From Apiosordaria backusii (taxonomy: Eukaryota; Ascomycota; Sordariomycetes; Sordariales; Lasiosphaeriaceae), in assembly GCA_030549205.1 (NCBI GenBank), contig JAUKTV010000002.1:682001-746000 (forward strand): a stretch of 64,000 bases of DNA. Direction: 5' to 3'. Below, in pieces: positions 43,517-56,800 of the stretch (position 1 is its first letter; each line of letters begins with the position of its first letter). A program made the translations under genes and the position numbers. The notes beneath the pieces are model-generated. The model was not told the DNA's origin. It was given only the letters and a program-made list of their open reading frames with translations, and made no database searches.

Positions 43517-45348
43517 ATGGGTTCAGTTTCGTCATCCGCCCATGGCCCTGTGCCAACCGGCGCAACGCTGGACTGGGATTGGAACACGGTCTTCACCGCC
43601 GCCCAGAGCAACAAGCTGACTCTTTTGGTTGTTGGCCCAACTATCGCTTGCTTTATGTGGTTCTTTGTCGCCTATCAGACCTCCCCGTTGAAGAGATATC
43701 CCGGGCCATTTCTTGCAGGTATGTCGGCTCTTTTATCTCAGGTAACTCATGTGGCTTTGAAGATCTCAAGAAAAGCAAAAGCACGCCATCAGTCCAGACC
43801 GAAATGGCAGCTGACTTGTCTTGACCAGGATGGACAAATTTGTGGCGGCTGTACAAGGTCTATGGGGCCGAATATGCTCAGACGATGAAGAAGTTGCATG
43901 ACAAATACGGCCCCATTGTCAGGATAGGACCTAATCTCCTGGACCTCGACTTTCCCGAGCTTTCACGGACAATCTACAACACAGATGGCAAATGGGTCAA
44001 GTCCGATTTTTACAAGAACAGCAGCTCCATCATCGATGGCAAGATCACCTACCACATGTTTAGCGAGACGAATAATGTCGAGCATGCCAGACTGAAGCGA
44101 CCTGTCGTGCGCCACTACTCTGTCCCTGCTGTGCTGGCCATGGAGGCACACATGGACAAGGTGGTGGCCGACCTGCTCCAGCACCTCAGGAAGAGATTCG
44201 CCGAGCCCAAGAAGGTCTGCAACTTTGGCGACTGGCTAGGCTACTGTGAGTGCTACCTGTAAAGAGTTCTTCGGCCGCCGGCACCAGCTAACATGCGCAG
44301 ATGCATGGGACTTCCTCGGTATCGTCACCTTCAGCACCAAGTTCGGCTACATGGAGAAGGGCTACGACTTTGACGGCACCCTCGCTGTGGCTGATCAATC
44401 CATCGACTACCTCGCTCTCTGCGGTCAAATGCCATGGACCGATTACATCCTCGACAAGAACCCCGTGTACTCCCTCGGTCCTCCCAACATCTCTAATGTG
44501 ACCAACATTGCGATCCAGAAGATGACCGCACGTCTCAAGGGCGAGGACAAGGTCTTCAACCCCGAGAAGCCCGATTTCCTGCAGTACTTTATCGAGTCCA
44601 AGTCAACCCACCCCGAGATTGTCGATGAGGGCAAGATTATTGGCTACCTTCTCCTGAACTGTACGTTGGACTCTTTTCTTCCCATTGTCAATACTTTCTC
44701 ATGCTAACATGATTGCCCCCAACAGTGATCGCCGGCGCCGACACGACTGCCATCACGCTCCGCGCCCTCTTCTACTACACCCTCAAGGACCCCCGCGTCT
44801 GGAACAAGCTCCAATCCGAAGCCCGCTCCGTCTTCCAGGCCTACGAGCCGGCCGCCCACAGCAAAGCCCGTGCACTTCCTTACTTGGATGCTGTCATCAA
44901 CGAAACCCTCCGGTATCACCCCGCCGTGTCCATGATCATGGAGCGCATCGTTCCCGAAGGTGGTCTCGTCCTTCCTGATGGCTCTATCGTCCCCGGTGGT
45001 CAGATGGTAGGTATGAACCCTTATGTCGTTGGACGCAACAAGAAGGTCTTTGGGGAGAATGCCGATAATTTCTACCCTGATCGGTGGTTGCAGAGGGATG
45101 GGGAGAATGATGAGCAGTACAAGGAACGGATGCAGCTGTGGAACCAGGCTATGCTGCAGTTTGGAGGTGGGTCTAGGATTTGCTTGGGGAGGAACTTGAG
45201 CATGATGGAGGTGTACAAGCTTGTGCCGACGCTGTTGTCGACATTTGATATTGAGTTGGAGGACCCAAATGAGGTTTGGTGGTATAGCAGTAGGTGGTTT
45301 TACCGGACGAAGGGGGTGAATTGCAGGTTGAAGCCGAGGAGTAATTAA
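43517..45348 (+). CDS. Cytochrome P450 monooxygenase
   Basis: Exons 43517-43718, 43829-44245, 44301-44660 and 44726-45348 give 533 aa. An N-terminal membrane anchor (LTLLVVGPTIACFMWFFVAY, residues about 36-55) is followed by the proline-rich hinge (LKRYPGPFLAG). The I-helix oxygen motif is AGADTTA, the K-helix ExxR is ETLR, and the haem loop is FGGGSRICLG with C479 as the iron ligand. A microsomal class II enzyme that needs an NADPH-P450 reductase is expected. The layout resembles fungal P450s of the pisatin-demethylase/benzoate-hydroxylase-like group, but I cannot assign a substrate or CYP number. The first intron is 110 bases, longer than the others (55 and 65). There are no other biosynthetic genes around it. 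Confidence 0.92.
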
Positions 45349-45501
45349 TGGAAGCGAGGGGATGTATCATATTTACGCAGGCAACAGGCAAAGGCATCAA
45401 GATACTAGCAGTAATGAAGCTGGATATATACGCTCCATTTATCATACTGTCTTCCATCACATGCTTTGTATATCCCGGCATATCTGGTGTGTTCCATCAC
45501 C

Positions 45502-45842
45502 TTAAACACAGTTGACCTTGAAGCTCTGATACGCCACCCCGGCAGCGCAAATGTTGGTGCCATACCAATACGTCGTTCCAAACTCGCGGCTCGGGCAGTT
45601 TGGGCTATTGCAGGCGGTGACGGTGCAAAAGTCGGACGTGATCTTGACGCGAGAGATGGCGCCGTACTGGTTGCGGCAGGGGGAGCTGGTGTAACCCACC
45701 ACGCCGCGGCACGGGGCTCGATGTCGCGCTCGGTGATGTTCATGTTGACGGCCTCGGGGACGGCCTCAGGGGCGGGGATGGGGTTGGGGAGGCCGAGGCC
45801 GAGGGCGCGGTGGCGAGGGGGATGAGGATGGTGAACTTCATT
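45502..45842 (-). pseudogene. Cysteine-rich secreted protein gene with two 2-base frameshifts
   Basis: ATG 45842 (minus strand) starts a signal-peptide-like MKFTILIPLATA. The natural continuation, ALGLGLPNPIPAPEAVPEAV followed by NMNITERDIEPRAA, is read two bases out of phase. The mature part, VVGYTSSPCRNQYGAISRVK through to AAGVAYQSFKVNCV, is shifted again. Each break sits at a GC dinucleotide step (near 45806 and 45705), where removing one GC would restore the frame. The mature region has six cysteines, a compact disulfide-rich secreted fold of unknown function. Repaired, it would be roughly 110 aa with a prepropeptide. Intron explanations were tried and none has GT-AG borders. It could be a decayed gene or a base-calling fault in GC-rich DNA. 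Confidence 0.55.
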
Positions 45843-46082
45843 GTAACGGCTGATGGTTGGATCTGGGAAAGCTTGGTAGGTGATGATGAGTGATTGCCAA
45901 TGAGGAGGTGGGATAACTGGTGAAGATGAAGGGTAATTCTCTTCATCTTGGGCTTCTCACTGGTGCCGGTAGCCGGACACTTGATATGCCTGTGGAACAT
46001 CGACCCAAGGGGGGTTGAAGCTGCCTAGGTATGTAGCTGGCCAAGGAGTTCTAAAAGGAGATGACATGATGTTTGCAGCTGA

Positions 46083-46101
46083 GTGTGTGTGTGTGTGTGT
46101 G
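46083..46101. repeat. (GT)n microsatellite
   Basis: Nine GT units just outside the start of the A/T-rich block. Confidence 0.9.
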
Positions 46102-49100
46102 AATCGTTTATTCGCCGGAGGCAACCGCTGCGAAGCAGCAGTATGGCCCCCATGACACTTCTATCTGGTAATAGGTAGTAGCGGACTAGTTACGGTGATT
46201 TATAGGAAAATAACTCCCTTCCGTACAAGCCTTTTAAGCCTTTACGTAATCGCAGTAGTAGCTAAGTAAAGGCGTAAAAACTCCCTATTTACTAAATACC
46301 TAGCTCTAATCTTAGGCCCTAGGCTATTTAATATCTGTATATAGGATTATCCTTATATATAATTATCGTTTAAGTAACTTCTTTTTCGCATACCTATATA
46401 GGCTATATAATATAATCTCTAACGTTACTTAGGGTTTAAGAGAAAAGAAAAACAGTTAAAAAAGCTAAAAATAAATAAAGAAAAAGTAAGTAAATAGAAA
46501 GAAGTAAAAGACTAAAAGCCTAAATAGTTAAATATAATACTATAATACTATAACTTCTATCTTTCTATCCTATACTCTGTACCTTTTTTATAGGCTATAT
46601 AACTTTACTCTATCTTTACTATATTAACCGTAATAATAACTTAAAGCGCTCTCCTACCTTAGTGCTTTTTAGTAAGAAAGGTTATATTAAATACGGTAAT
46701 ATTAAAGATAGCCTATATTTAAACTATAAGCCTATTGTTAATTAATTATAATAAAGTAGCTTATTATAATTATAAATATTAATACTTTATATAAATACGT
46801 TCTAATATAATTAGCTTAAAGTATATTAATAATTATAATAAAATTAAAGGAGAGGGTATTATCAGTTTAAGTTAAGAACCTACTTCCCTTATTAGGCCCT
46901 TTATAAATACCGTTAATTACTACTATAATGGCAATTTTAATGTAAATAGTAGGTACTTTTAAAGTATACGTTCTAAAGATTACGACTTTTATATAAGTAT
47001 AGTATAGCCTTACTTTTATTAAAACTACTAATAACTTACTATAAAAGCCTAATATCCTTAATATACTTTAATTAAAAAAAAGAAATAAGTAAGCTCCTTA
47101 ATAACTTTTCCATTTACTTATTTTAATATACCTATAATATTCCCCTATTAAATTATTAAGTAATAAATTATTAAACGTTAACTACTATATATACCTTTTA
47201 CTTATTATTTACTATATAAGTTCTATATAAATCCTTAACCCTTAATAATTGCCTTTATAGTCTAATCTATAATTTAAATCTTAAGTATATATTACGATCT
47301 TAAAGTAACTTTATAAGGTATTAAAGGATTTAACCTTAATAAACTAAAAATAAAATAAAGCATTCTTATTAAAAGACAGCTTAAAAAAGGAATATTGATA
47401 TTAATCTAAAGTCTAAAAATCGTATTTACTAAAAGTCTGACCTTTAAAGTATAAAAGTTAGTCCCTATATTTATTAAAAACTTAAAAAATACTTTTAACT
47501 ATTAAAGTACCTTTTTTTTATTTTATTATTAATAATATTATCGTAAAGTAAGTATTAACATTTTTATAGATTTTATTAGTTTTAAAGGGTATAGTAAGGT
47601 AGTATTTATTAAATATAAGTTTAAAGGATTATTTAAATTAAATTAATAAGGCTAAAGACGTTTGTAATTTAAATAAAGTTTTAGTAAAATTTAGGATTTT
47701 TTAAAAGGAAGTAAAGGTAATTATATTTTTTATTAAGTATTATAAGGTATAAAATTAGGTCTTTAAAGTCTTTTTAAAGCTATTAAGGTAAAATCAAAAG
47801 GCTTAAAAGTAAAATACTAAGTAATTTAAGATTTTATTATTTTTATAATATTAATATTACTATTAATATAAGCCTATTAAATATTTAAATTTATTATAGT
47901 ATTATTTAAAATTACTATAACCGTAGTAGGTAATAAAGAATTAATAAAGTAAAGGACGTATAAGAATTTTAAAATTAAGGAGGTATAGTACTTTATAGTT
48001 AAGTTATTATAAACGGTATTTATTAAAGAAGTTTTAAAAAAAGACGTACTATTATTATTTAATAAATATTTTAAATTTAACTTTATATACTTTCTTTACT
48101 TTTATTAAAGTAAAAATATTATTAATATTGATAAATACTAAAAGGCCCTGTTTAATAAGTTTATTGATAAGTTCGTTACCTTTAATATCTTTATATTTAA
48201 GGACCTATTTTAAGCCTATGCTTATTAAATAAGTATTTATAAACTAATAAAATATAAAGAAGTAATACTAAAATATATTAAAAGCGTTACCCCTTAAGTA
48301 TTAAATATCGCTTATATTATTAAAGTAAACTTAAATTTTAATAGTTAAATCAGTAAGTTATAAAGTATATTAAAGTCTTTAAAATATCTTAAGGCATTTA
48401 ATATTAAAGACTATACTATAAAGGTTAACGCCTTTAAAGCTTATAATAATAGGTTATTTTTCTAATCCTTAAAAGATTATATACTTAAAACTTAACTTAT
48501 CCTTCTTTTAAGAACTATTAGAAAAAATAATTAAGTTCTTAAATAGGATTTACTTAAGCTAATTTTAAAACTCCTTAATAGCTTTATCCTTATTTATACT
48601 TATAGTAAAGTTAGTTTTATAGTTAAGGATATATTATTAAGGGAAAAGTAAAGAGCAATTAAAGGTTAAAAATTTAATAGTAGTAATTTAAAGCTTAATC
48701 TTTAAGTAGAGTTTAATCCTTATAGTATAGCCTTTTATTGCCTTATTTACTACTATTCGATTAATTAATAAGTATAAGGTATTAATTATTTAAAGTTAAA
48801 AGGTAAAGTATAAGTAATTATCTTTTAAAGTAATTTTAATTAAGAGGATATTTATATTTCGATATAAAGTACGGTTAAATATAGTATGTTAAATTAAAAA
48901 TATAGTTTAAGTTATTATAGTAATAGCTTTTTAAACTATATTAATATATTATTTTAACTTTATATTAACTATAATATTATATTAAGTAGGTTTTATTTTA
49001 CTAATATATTAGTATTTAATTATATAGTAGGTTATTAAGATTACTATAATAGTAATTACTTTCTTAAGAATATAAATTAGAGGACTGTATTTTATAATAG

Positions 49101-49439
49101 TAAGTAACTATAGGTAATTAATTACTTTAATAGTTTAAGTAGTTTATTTTTAAATATAGTATTAAAAGGATAGCCTCCTATTTTATTAAATACTAAATTA
49201 ACAGATTCTAACTTAAAAGGTTTATTTTTTATTATTAATTATAAAGGCTATTATTAACTAAATAATATAGTCTTAAAAGACCTTAATTGGTAAATTTATT
49301 AAATTACGTTTATATAAAAAGTATATTAATTCCGTTTTATTAAGGAAAAAGTTTACTTTATTTACTTATTTTTACTTTATTATAAAGTAAACGTTCCTTA
49401 CTATAACTTCGGCATTTACCTTTAAGTCTTTATCCTTAT

Positions 49440-49570
49440 TAATTTTAAATATAATAATATCGTCGGTATATTTAAATTATATTTAGAGGTTTTATTAAAG
49501 TAATTTAATTAAGTAAAGAATATAAATAATCGAAAAGAAAGGGAAGCCTTATAATATACTATAGGGAATT
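49440..49570 (-). mobile_element. Reverse-transcriptase core of a RIP-decayed non-LTR retrotransposon
   Basis: On the minus strand the frame around 49,569-49,510 reads GFPFFSIIYILYL, a decayed form of the QGSPxSP..F/Y.LYL motif of LINE-type reverse transcriptases. About 40 codon-steps on, at 49,470-49,447, it reads YTDDIIIF, the Y-x-D-D catalytic motif. Stops in between are TAA/TAG, as RIP produces from CAA/CAG/TGG. The element probably belongs to the Tad-like fungal LINEs and extends both ways; its ends were not resolved. The left end may be the block border near 46,190. Confidence 0.6.
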
Positions 49571-52500
49571 TAAAGTTTTTTAATTAAATCCTTCTTTATA
49601 TAGGCCTTAATTTTCTAATTAATAAAAAAAGATTGGACTATATATAAAACCTTTATATATTATCTTTACTTTTTTATCCAATTTAAGAATCGTTTAACGA
49701 ATAGGGCATTAAAAGTATCTTTAATATTTTTAATTATTAAAGTAATTATACTACTATTAATAAATATTAATTTAATATTATATATTAAAGTTAAAGTAAG
49801 GTCAGTAGTAAATCTTTTAAAAAAGGCTTCTATATATTATAAATTAATAATATCCTTAATAATTATATAGTAAATAATGCATTTTTATAAAATCCATTCT
49901 AACTTTTTAATAAAGTAAAAGATAAAAATAATAGGGTAATACAAAGTTAATATTAAATAGTCTTCTTTTTTAAATTTAAAGATAAAGGTAACTTTAACTA
50001 CTTTTTAAATATTAAGGTAATAGTTTATTTTAAAATATTTATTATAAAACGTTATGACTTTTTTCAATAGGATATATTAACTTATTTTAAATAGCTTAAT
50101 GGTAATTTTATTAACTCTTAAAGAGGTATTAATAACTATTATAATATAGTAATAAACTTTCTCTTTACTAATTATATAAAAATAGATTAGTTTAAATTTA
50201 ACCTTAATTTTACTTTAGCCTTTTAATAAATTATAAGTAAGGTCGTCGATAATTAAAAAGTACTTAAAAAGCCCTTTAACTATATACTTAGCCTTTATTT
50301 ATTAAATTATAAAGTTCTATTTTATTAAGTAACTTTATAATTAAAGGGCGTTTATAAAGGAGTATTTTATATTAAAATATTACTTTATATAATATAGTAT
50401 TATCCTTAATACTATTAATAAACTTAACTTAAAAGTCTTTTTTAGCTTTCTTAATAGTTTTAATAAAGGTTAAATAAATTTCTAAATACTATAAAGAACT
50501 TAAAGGATCTGTAAATTTATAGTATTTTTAAAAGAAAGAATCGGTAAATTTCTAAATAAACTAAACTTATTTATACTTTACCGTTTATTAAAGGACTTAC
50601 TTACTTACTTTTAAATATTTAATTATAATAATATTATATATCTTTTAATAAACTATTATAAAATCTATAGTATATTAATTAAAAACCTTAACGTTAATTA
50701 CTGGGATTTCTTTAAAGTCTTTAAGCTTAAATAAGGCCGCCTTTAGGGCCTATTTAAAGATAAGATAGTTAATTTTAAGGACCTTATAGGTCTACTTTAC
50801 TATAGGTTTAGTACCTTTTTTTTAAAATATAAGTAAAGATAGTAGTATAATTAAAACTTATATATATCCTATCTTTAATCTATAAGTTAAAAAATAGAAT
50901 ATTTAAAAAGAAAAGGTTTAATATATACCTTTACTTATACGTTAACTTGCTACTTTATAAAAGTCAGTATTTTACTTAATAGTAATTAAAGATAAACTTT
51001 TTAATCTTAAGTATAGCGATGATATAAGAAAAAAAAAGAAAAATTTCGCCTTTTTATTATATTTAGTTTAACTATATTAACTTTATAATTTAGAATTTAG
51101 CCTTAATAAAAGACTTTTGCTCCTTTAATATTGCCATTACTTACTTCCTTTAAATAATTAAAGGTTCTTTCCTTACTAATACTATTATTATAAAATACTA
51201 ATACCTTTAAAGCATTATTAAAACTTAAACTTATATTTAATATACCCTTTACTATATAAAAAGACCTTAATCGTTATTCTTTATTCCATTATTATTACCT
51301 TTATTACCGTCTTTATCGTTTTAATTATTACTATTATCCTTACTTTAAATATAACCTTTATTTACTTTATTAATATTATAACCTTTTACTTTAAAAGTAT
51401 AAAGTAAATACTTCAAAACCTTATTACTTCCTTTATTATCAAACGTACTAAAAATAAATAATTAAGGTATACCGTTGTTATTTAAGGTAAGACTTTAAAA
51501 AAGATCTTTTATTAATTTACTTACTTTAAATTTATATAATTTAACTTTTTTATATTTAATATAACCTTCCTTTTTATTTATTCTATAAGTATGCTTTATT
51601 TATAATTACTATACGTCCTTAATATACTTTTAAAGCATTAATTTTTAAAAAGAGGTCCTTTCTTTAAACGTCAGTCCTTTTATAGTATATTAAAGTCGTA
51701 CTTTCGGTATTAATCTTTTAGGTCTTAATCCTTTAAAATAATATAGTTTTATTTTATATAATAGTTACGTTATTTATACTATCTCTTTATACTTTACTAT
51801 TACTTTTCTTTAAAGGTCTTTTATTATTACCTCCTCCCTTTATATTAAATAGCCTAATCCTTAAGGATAAAAGGTAAAAATACTTTATTCTTTTATAAGT
51901 TTATTACCCTTAAAATATAAAACTATTATTAACCCCTTATAATCCTTTACTTTATTTTTTCCTCCTTTCCTTTCTTTTTAAAAGAATAGCCTTAAAGCTA
52001 TAATTATAATACTAAGTTATCTTTCTTTATTATTTTTATAAGAATAGTTTTTACTTTTTAAACATACTTACTATATAAATACTATAGCTTTATTGCTTTT
52101 TCTTATTATTATATTACCGACTTTCCTTATTAATAACCTTTATAAAATATCCCTTTATACTATTTTATTAAGTTCTTATCGAAATTCTTTTAAGGTTTTT
52201 ATAAATTATTTTCTTCTAAAAACCCTAACTATTTAATAAGGTATTAACAGCTCTTAAAAAGGCCTCGATACCTTAAAATACTTTTAACCTTATAGCTTTA
52301 AAGTTAAAGCTTTACGTTTATAGTTTCCTATTATTAAATAATAATAACTTAGTTACTTATGAATAGTTTTAAAGCCAAAATAAAGAAGACATTGTAAATA
52401 TAGAATTATCGAGGAAGATTTAATTAATACGCTATTTTCCAGTCTCTTATAACCTTAAGTACTTTAAAGGGCCTAATAAACTTATTTAAAAGCTTCTTAT

Positions 52501-52990
52501 TAAAGCGCCTTTAGTTAAGGTTTTTAATTTATAATATAACTTAATTTTATTCCTTAAATTACTAATCTTTCTTCTTTTTATTATAGTACTTAACGTATAA
52601 TTCATTAATATACTTTAATATCTTTACTACTTACTTACAACGTTATACTATATCATTAAAGCGGTTATTTATAATAAAGACGTCATTTATTATTAATATA
52701 ACTAGGTTGTTAGGTCGCTTTGGATAGTATTTATATAGAAAGTAGGCTAGGCTATCGTAGGTAGTTAAGTATTAAAAAATGTTATAGGTATTTTCAATTA
52801 AGGAAAGGTAATTAGCTTAATCGGATTAATCGTAAAAGTAATACGTATGTAAATAATATTTTAAAATTTAGTTCTACCGTTCGGTCTATCCGTTAATCTA
52901 TAGATAATATATAGTACTTAAATAATAAAAGACCAATAGGTACTTATATAAGCAGGCTTAAAAGTTATTAGTAAATAACGAACCTTTATT

Positions 52991-52995
52991 CGAAG
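52991..52995. other. Target-site duplication, left copy (CGAAG)
   Basis: Identical to 60,702-60,706 on the other side of the Copia element. Five bases is the normal Copia duplication length. Confidence 0.9.
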
Positions 52996-53867
52996 TGTTG
53001 GAATGGATATGGCCAATTACAGGCCTAAGGGCCCTGTAATTAGTGCTTATACACTAGCTCACAGTGTAGCGGAAGTCTTACGCGTGATACCTATAGCTCA
53101 GTACTAGGGTATTAGAGTGCAGCACCCTGTAGGTGCTGTAGAACAGAAATATAGTAGGTAAATAATTGTATTGTAGTGCTAGCCTTCTGTAAATCCACTG
53201 TAATAATCTCTATAGTAGGGTTCATATTTAACTTCTACTATATACTTACTGACTAATGTACGGTACCTTGTATACCCTAGTAGGCAGATAGGCCAAAGTA
53301 TGGTTTAGTTAACTCTGAGGTTTACTAAGCCCTATAAACTACTTATTAAGCTCTTTATAGTTCCTAACTTATAGAGCTTATAGGCCTATAATTTAGTATA
53401 GTAATAATATACTTATTTAATTATAGGCCTATTAATTTTTAGTCAATTTAGCTAGTTTAATAGTTGGCTATAGGTTTTATAGGCAGTTAAGTTAATATAG
53501 TTTACAGCTCTTTAAAAATCGACTTATAGTTATATAAAAAGGCTGTAAAACCCGATACCTTTAATCTAAAGTACAGGTTATTATAAAGTTAAGATTAGGC
53601 TACTTATACTGCTTATAGTAATAGGCCTTAGTAGTTTAAATATAAAATTATAGGCGGTTTAGCCTATTGGTTAGTAAGATATAGGCTTTTAAATAGCCCT
53701 ATAGTAAAGTAAGGTATTAACTAAGTATCAGATAACTAATAGATAGGCTTTTTAATTTAAGCTTCTACTATATAGTATAATAGTAGTTACTTATTGTAAA
53801 CTTAAGCCTAGTTCCTATACTTAGTCTTAAGGTAAAGTTTTAGGCTTTATAGGGACCTAGTTTAATA
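52996..53867 (-). repeat. LTR of the Copia element, 3' copy in element orientation
   Basis: 872 bp, aligning end to end and without gaps in total length with the copy at 59,830-60,701. Its first ~300 bases (plus-strand order) keep many original G and C residues, while its last ~500 are more mutated than the partner. Confidence 0.9.
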
Positions 53868-53877
53868 TCCTTCCTTT
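53868..53877 (-). other. Polypurine tract of the Copia element
   Basis: On the minus strand AAAGGAAGGA directly precedes the 3' LTR, the expected site of plus-strand DNA priming. Confidence 0.65.
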
Positions 53878-56800
53878 ACTTATAGTAAATAGTAGGCTTA
53901 AATTTAAATCTAAGGCCTATTGTAGTAAGTTAAAATTAATAAACTAATTAGTTAATTAAAAAAGAAATTAAATATAAAGTATATAAAGCGTTAAGGCTTA
54001 TATATTTTAAACGTTAAGTAATTACTTTTATAAGCTAAATTATAAAGGAAAATTAAATATAGAAAGGGTAGTTTTCTAATCTATTCCTCCACTAACTTTT
54101 TCTCTATAGGCCTATTCTTTAAGCCTAAAAGACCTATAAAGGTTTTAAATTTTTAGTTAGCTAATAGTTTAGTTAGCCTGTTAGCTGGTATTTATTTAGT
54201 ATTTAAGTAGTTAATAGTAACCTAAAATGCCTTAATTTACTTCTTAATTTAATAGTATTTTAACAATATATACTTAATATAGTTATAAAGGGCTAAATTA
54301 TAAGCAGTAATTATAAAGCCAATATTATTATTATATAGTAAAGTAAAGCTTATTAAGGTATATTTTAGTTTTTTATAAACCCTTTTAATTTATAGAGTTT
54401 TATAAATAGCCTTAATAAGCATATTGGTTTTAGCTTTTAATATAAAGAGGCTTATAGTACTAGCCTTCTTTAATTTTCAGTTTATAGGGCCTTTAGTTAC
54501 TTTAAATATAAAGCTGTAAGTAGATTTTAAGTCCTTTAAGTCCTTTATAAAATCTAAATCTATAAAGTTTATAAGTATTATAATGCCTTCTTTTTTAATA
54601 AGTTTAGTAGTATTATAGTTATAGACAATTATTAAATTCTCTGTATTATTTAAATACTTTAAAGGGTTTTTAGTAGTATTTAAGTTTATTATAGTAGGCT
54701 ACTGTATGCTTTTTAAAAGTTACTATATTGTAAAAGTAATATTAGGCTTTATTTAAATTATTAAATATATTATAGTGTTTACTATATATTAAAATAGTGT
54801 ATAATCTGATTTATTTATAGGACTTTTTTTTAATTTAGGGTCCTTATATTAAACTACTATTTTAAGCTATAAAGGAATTAGTATTTTACAGCTATTTTCG
54901 AAGTTAAAGGTTTTAATTACTTTTTGTATATACTAAGCTTAACTAAGCTATAGAAGAAAGCGACGTTTATCCTTTATTATTTAAATACTTAAAAAGAAGG
55001 AAACTAGCCTTTTATTTTCTATTAAGTAGACTTTATTTAAACTTTTTTTAAACTGTTAAATATAGGCCTTATTAGAGTTTATAATTAAATAATTATTAAT
55101 ATAGGTTATTATAAAAATCTTAGCTTTAAGATTATAAAAGATAGTAAAGTTAGAAATTAATATTATAAAACCCTTTTCTTTTAATAGTTTAATAAGTTTA
55201 GCTTATTAAAGTTTAGGACTTTATTTTAAGTTATATAGGGCTTTAAAAAGGCGAATTATTTATTTAATTTTAAGCTTAAAGCTTTATTTATATAACTTTA
55301 TTTTAATAGTTAAGTCGGCTTTTTAATAGAATTTATAGAAGTTTTTAAATATAGTTATATAATTCTCTTCTTTTAAATACCTATTAAAAAATACCTTTAT
55401 AAAATCAATTTACTTTATTTTTTAATTTAATAAAGCTATTATAATTAATAGTATATATTAAGTTAGTAGTATAGTAATAGAGGTAAAGGTTTTTATAAAA
55501 TATAAACCTTCCTTTTATAAAAATCCTTTAATAATTAATTTAGCTTTAAATTTTAAAAGCTTATTTTCTTTATCAGTCTTTTTATATAATATTAATTTAT
55601 TAATTAATAATATATAGTCTTTAAGGAAAGTACTTTAAGAAAGGAACTTAAAGGTTTTTTAATTAATTATTTGCTTAAATTTACTATATATAATCTTTAA
55701 TTAATAGGATTTTTTAAAGTTCTTTAATATTTATTTTAGTATTTAAGGTAATAAATTAGTATTAAAAAGACCTTTAAAGACCTTATAATAATAGGCTTTA
55801 GCTTTAATTAAGATTAATTTAATGAATTAGTTAGTATTTATTTTAATATCTTTATTTATATTTAAGTATAGTTCTTTTACTTTTATTAATAAGTGGTTTT
55901 TAGTAGGAGGTTTTAAGCTAGTTTTAAAGCTTATATTAGGCCTATTAAAAGGCTTTAAATTACTATTAATTATAGCCTTTTAAATTATAGTAGGCTTATT
56001 AATTAGCTTACTATTAGAGAATTTTTTAATATTAGCTTATTGGTTAAGTTTTAAACTTAGCCAGCCGGTCAAGTTGTATTTAAAGTATAGGTTATTATCT
56101 TTATTTACTAATTATAGTAGCTTTACCTTTTTTTAATTTAAATCCTTTTTTAAAATAACAGTAATACTTTAAATTATAGTAAGCTTATTTACTATATTAA
56201 TAAAGGAAGATTTTATTATTACTTTTTTAATTGGTATTTATATTTAATAGGTCTTATTTTTAAGGACAGTTAGTAATTTATTAAGCTTTATATAGGCCTA
56301 TAGTTTTAAAACTTTAGACCTTTTTTTAATAGAAATAAAGAACTTTATAGAAGAGTCTATAGGTTTAAATTAGCTTAAATTTAATTTATAAGAAAAGGAA
56401 GGTTTTAATTTATTATAAAGCATTTAATAAGAAATAAAGTCTCTATTATTAACTACTATATAATTAATTAATTTAAATACTATAAGTATTATATAATATT
56501 ATAAATATTAAGAAAGCTATAATAATACTATTATAGTCTATAATCGGTTTAAAAATACTTTAATAGAGTATTTAATTAGGCTATTTTACTTATAAATATA
56601 GGGCTTAAAAGTAGAAAATTTAATACTTTTAATAAAAAACTAAGCTTATAATTTATAGTTAATTTCTTTCTTACTATTGTAATAAAAGTAAGTAAAGTAT
56701 CGGTCGTAACGATTCTTTAAATTTTTAAAAAAACCTTTTATAATACTTAATATAATTAATCCTTTAATATTTAATAAATAAAAGGCCTACTTAAATTAGG

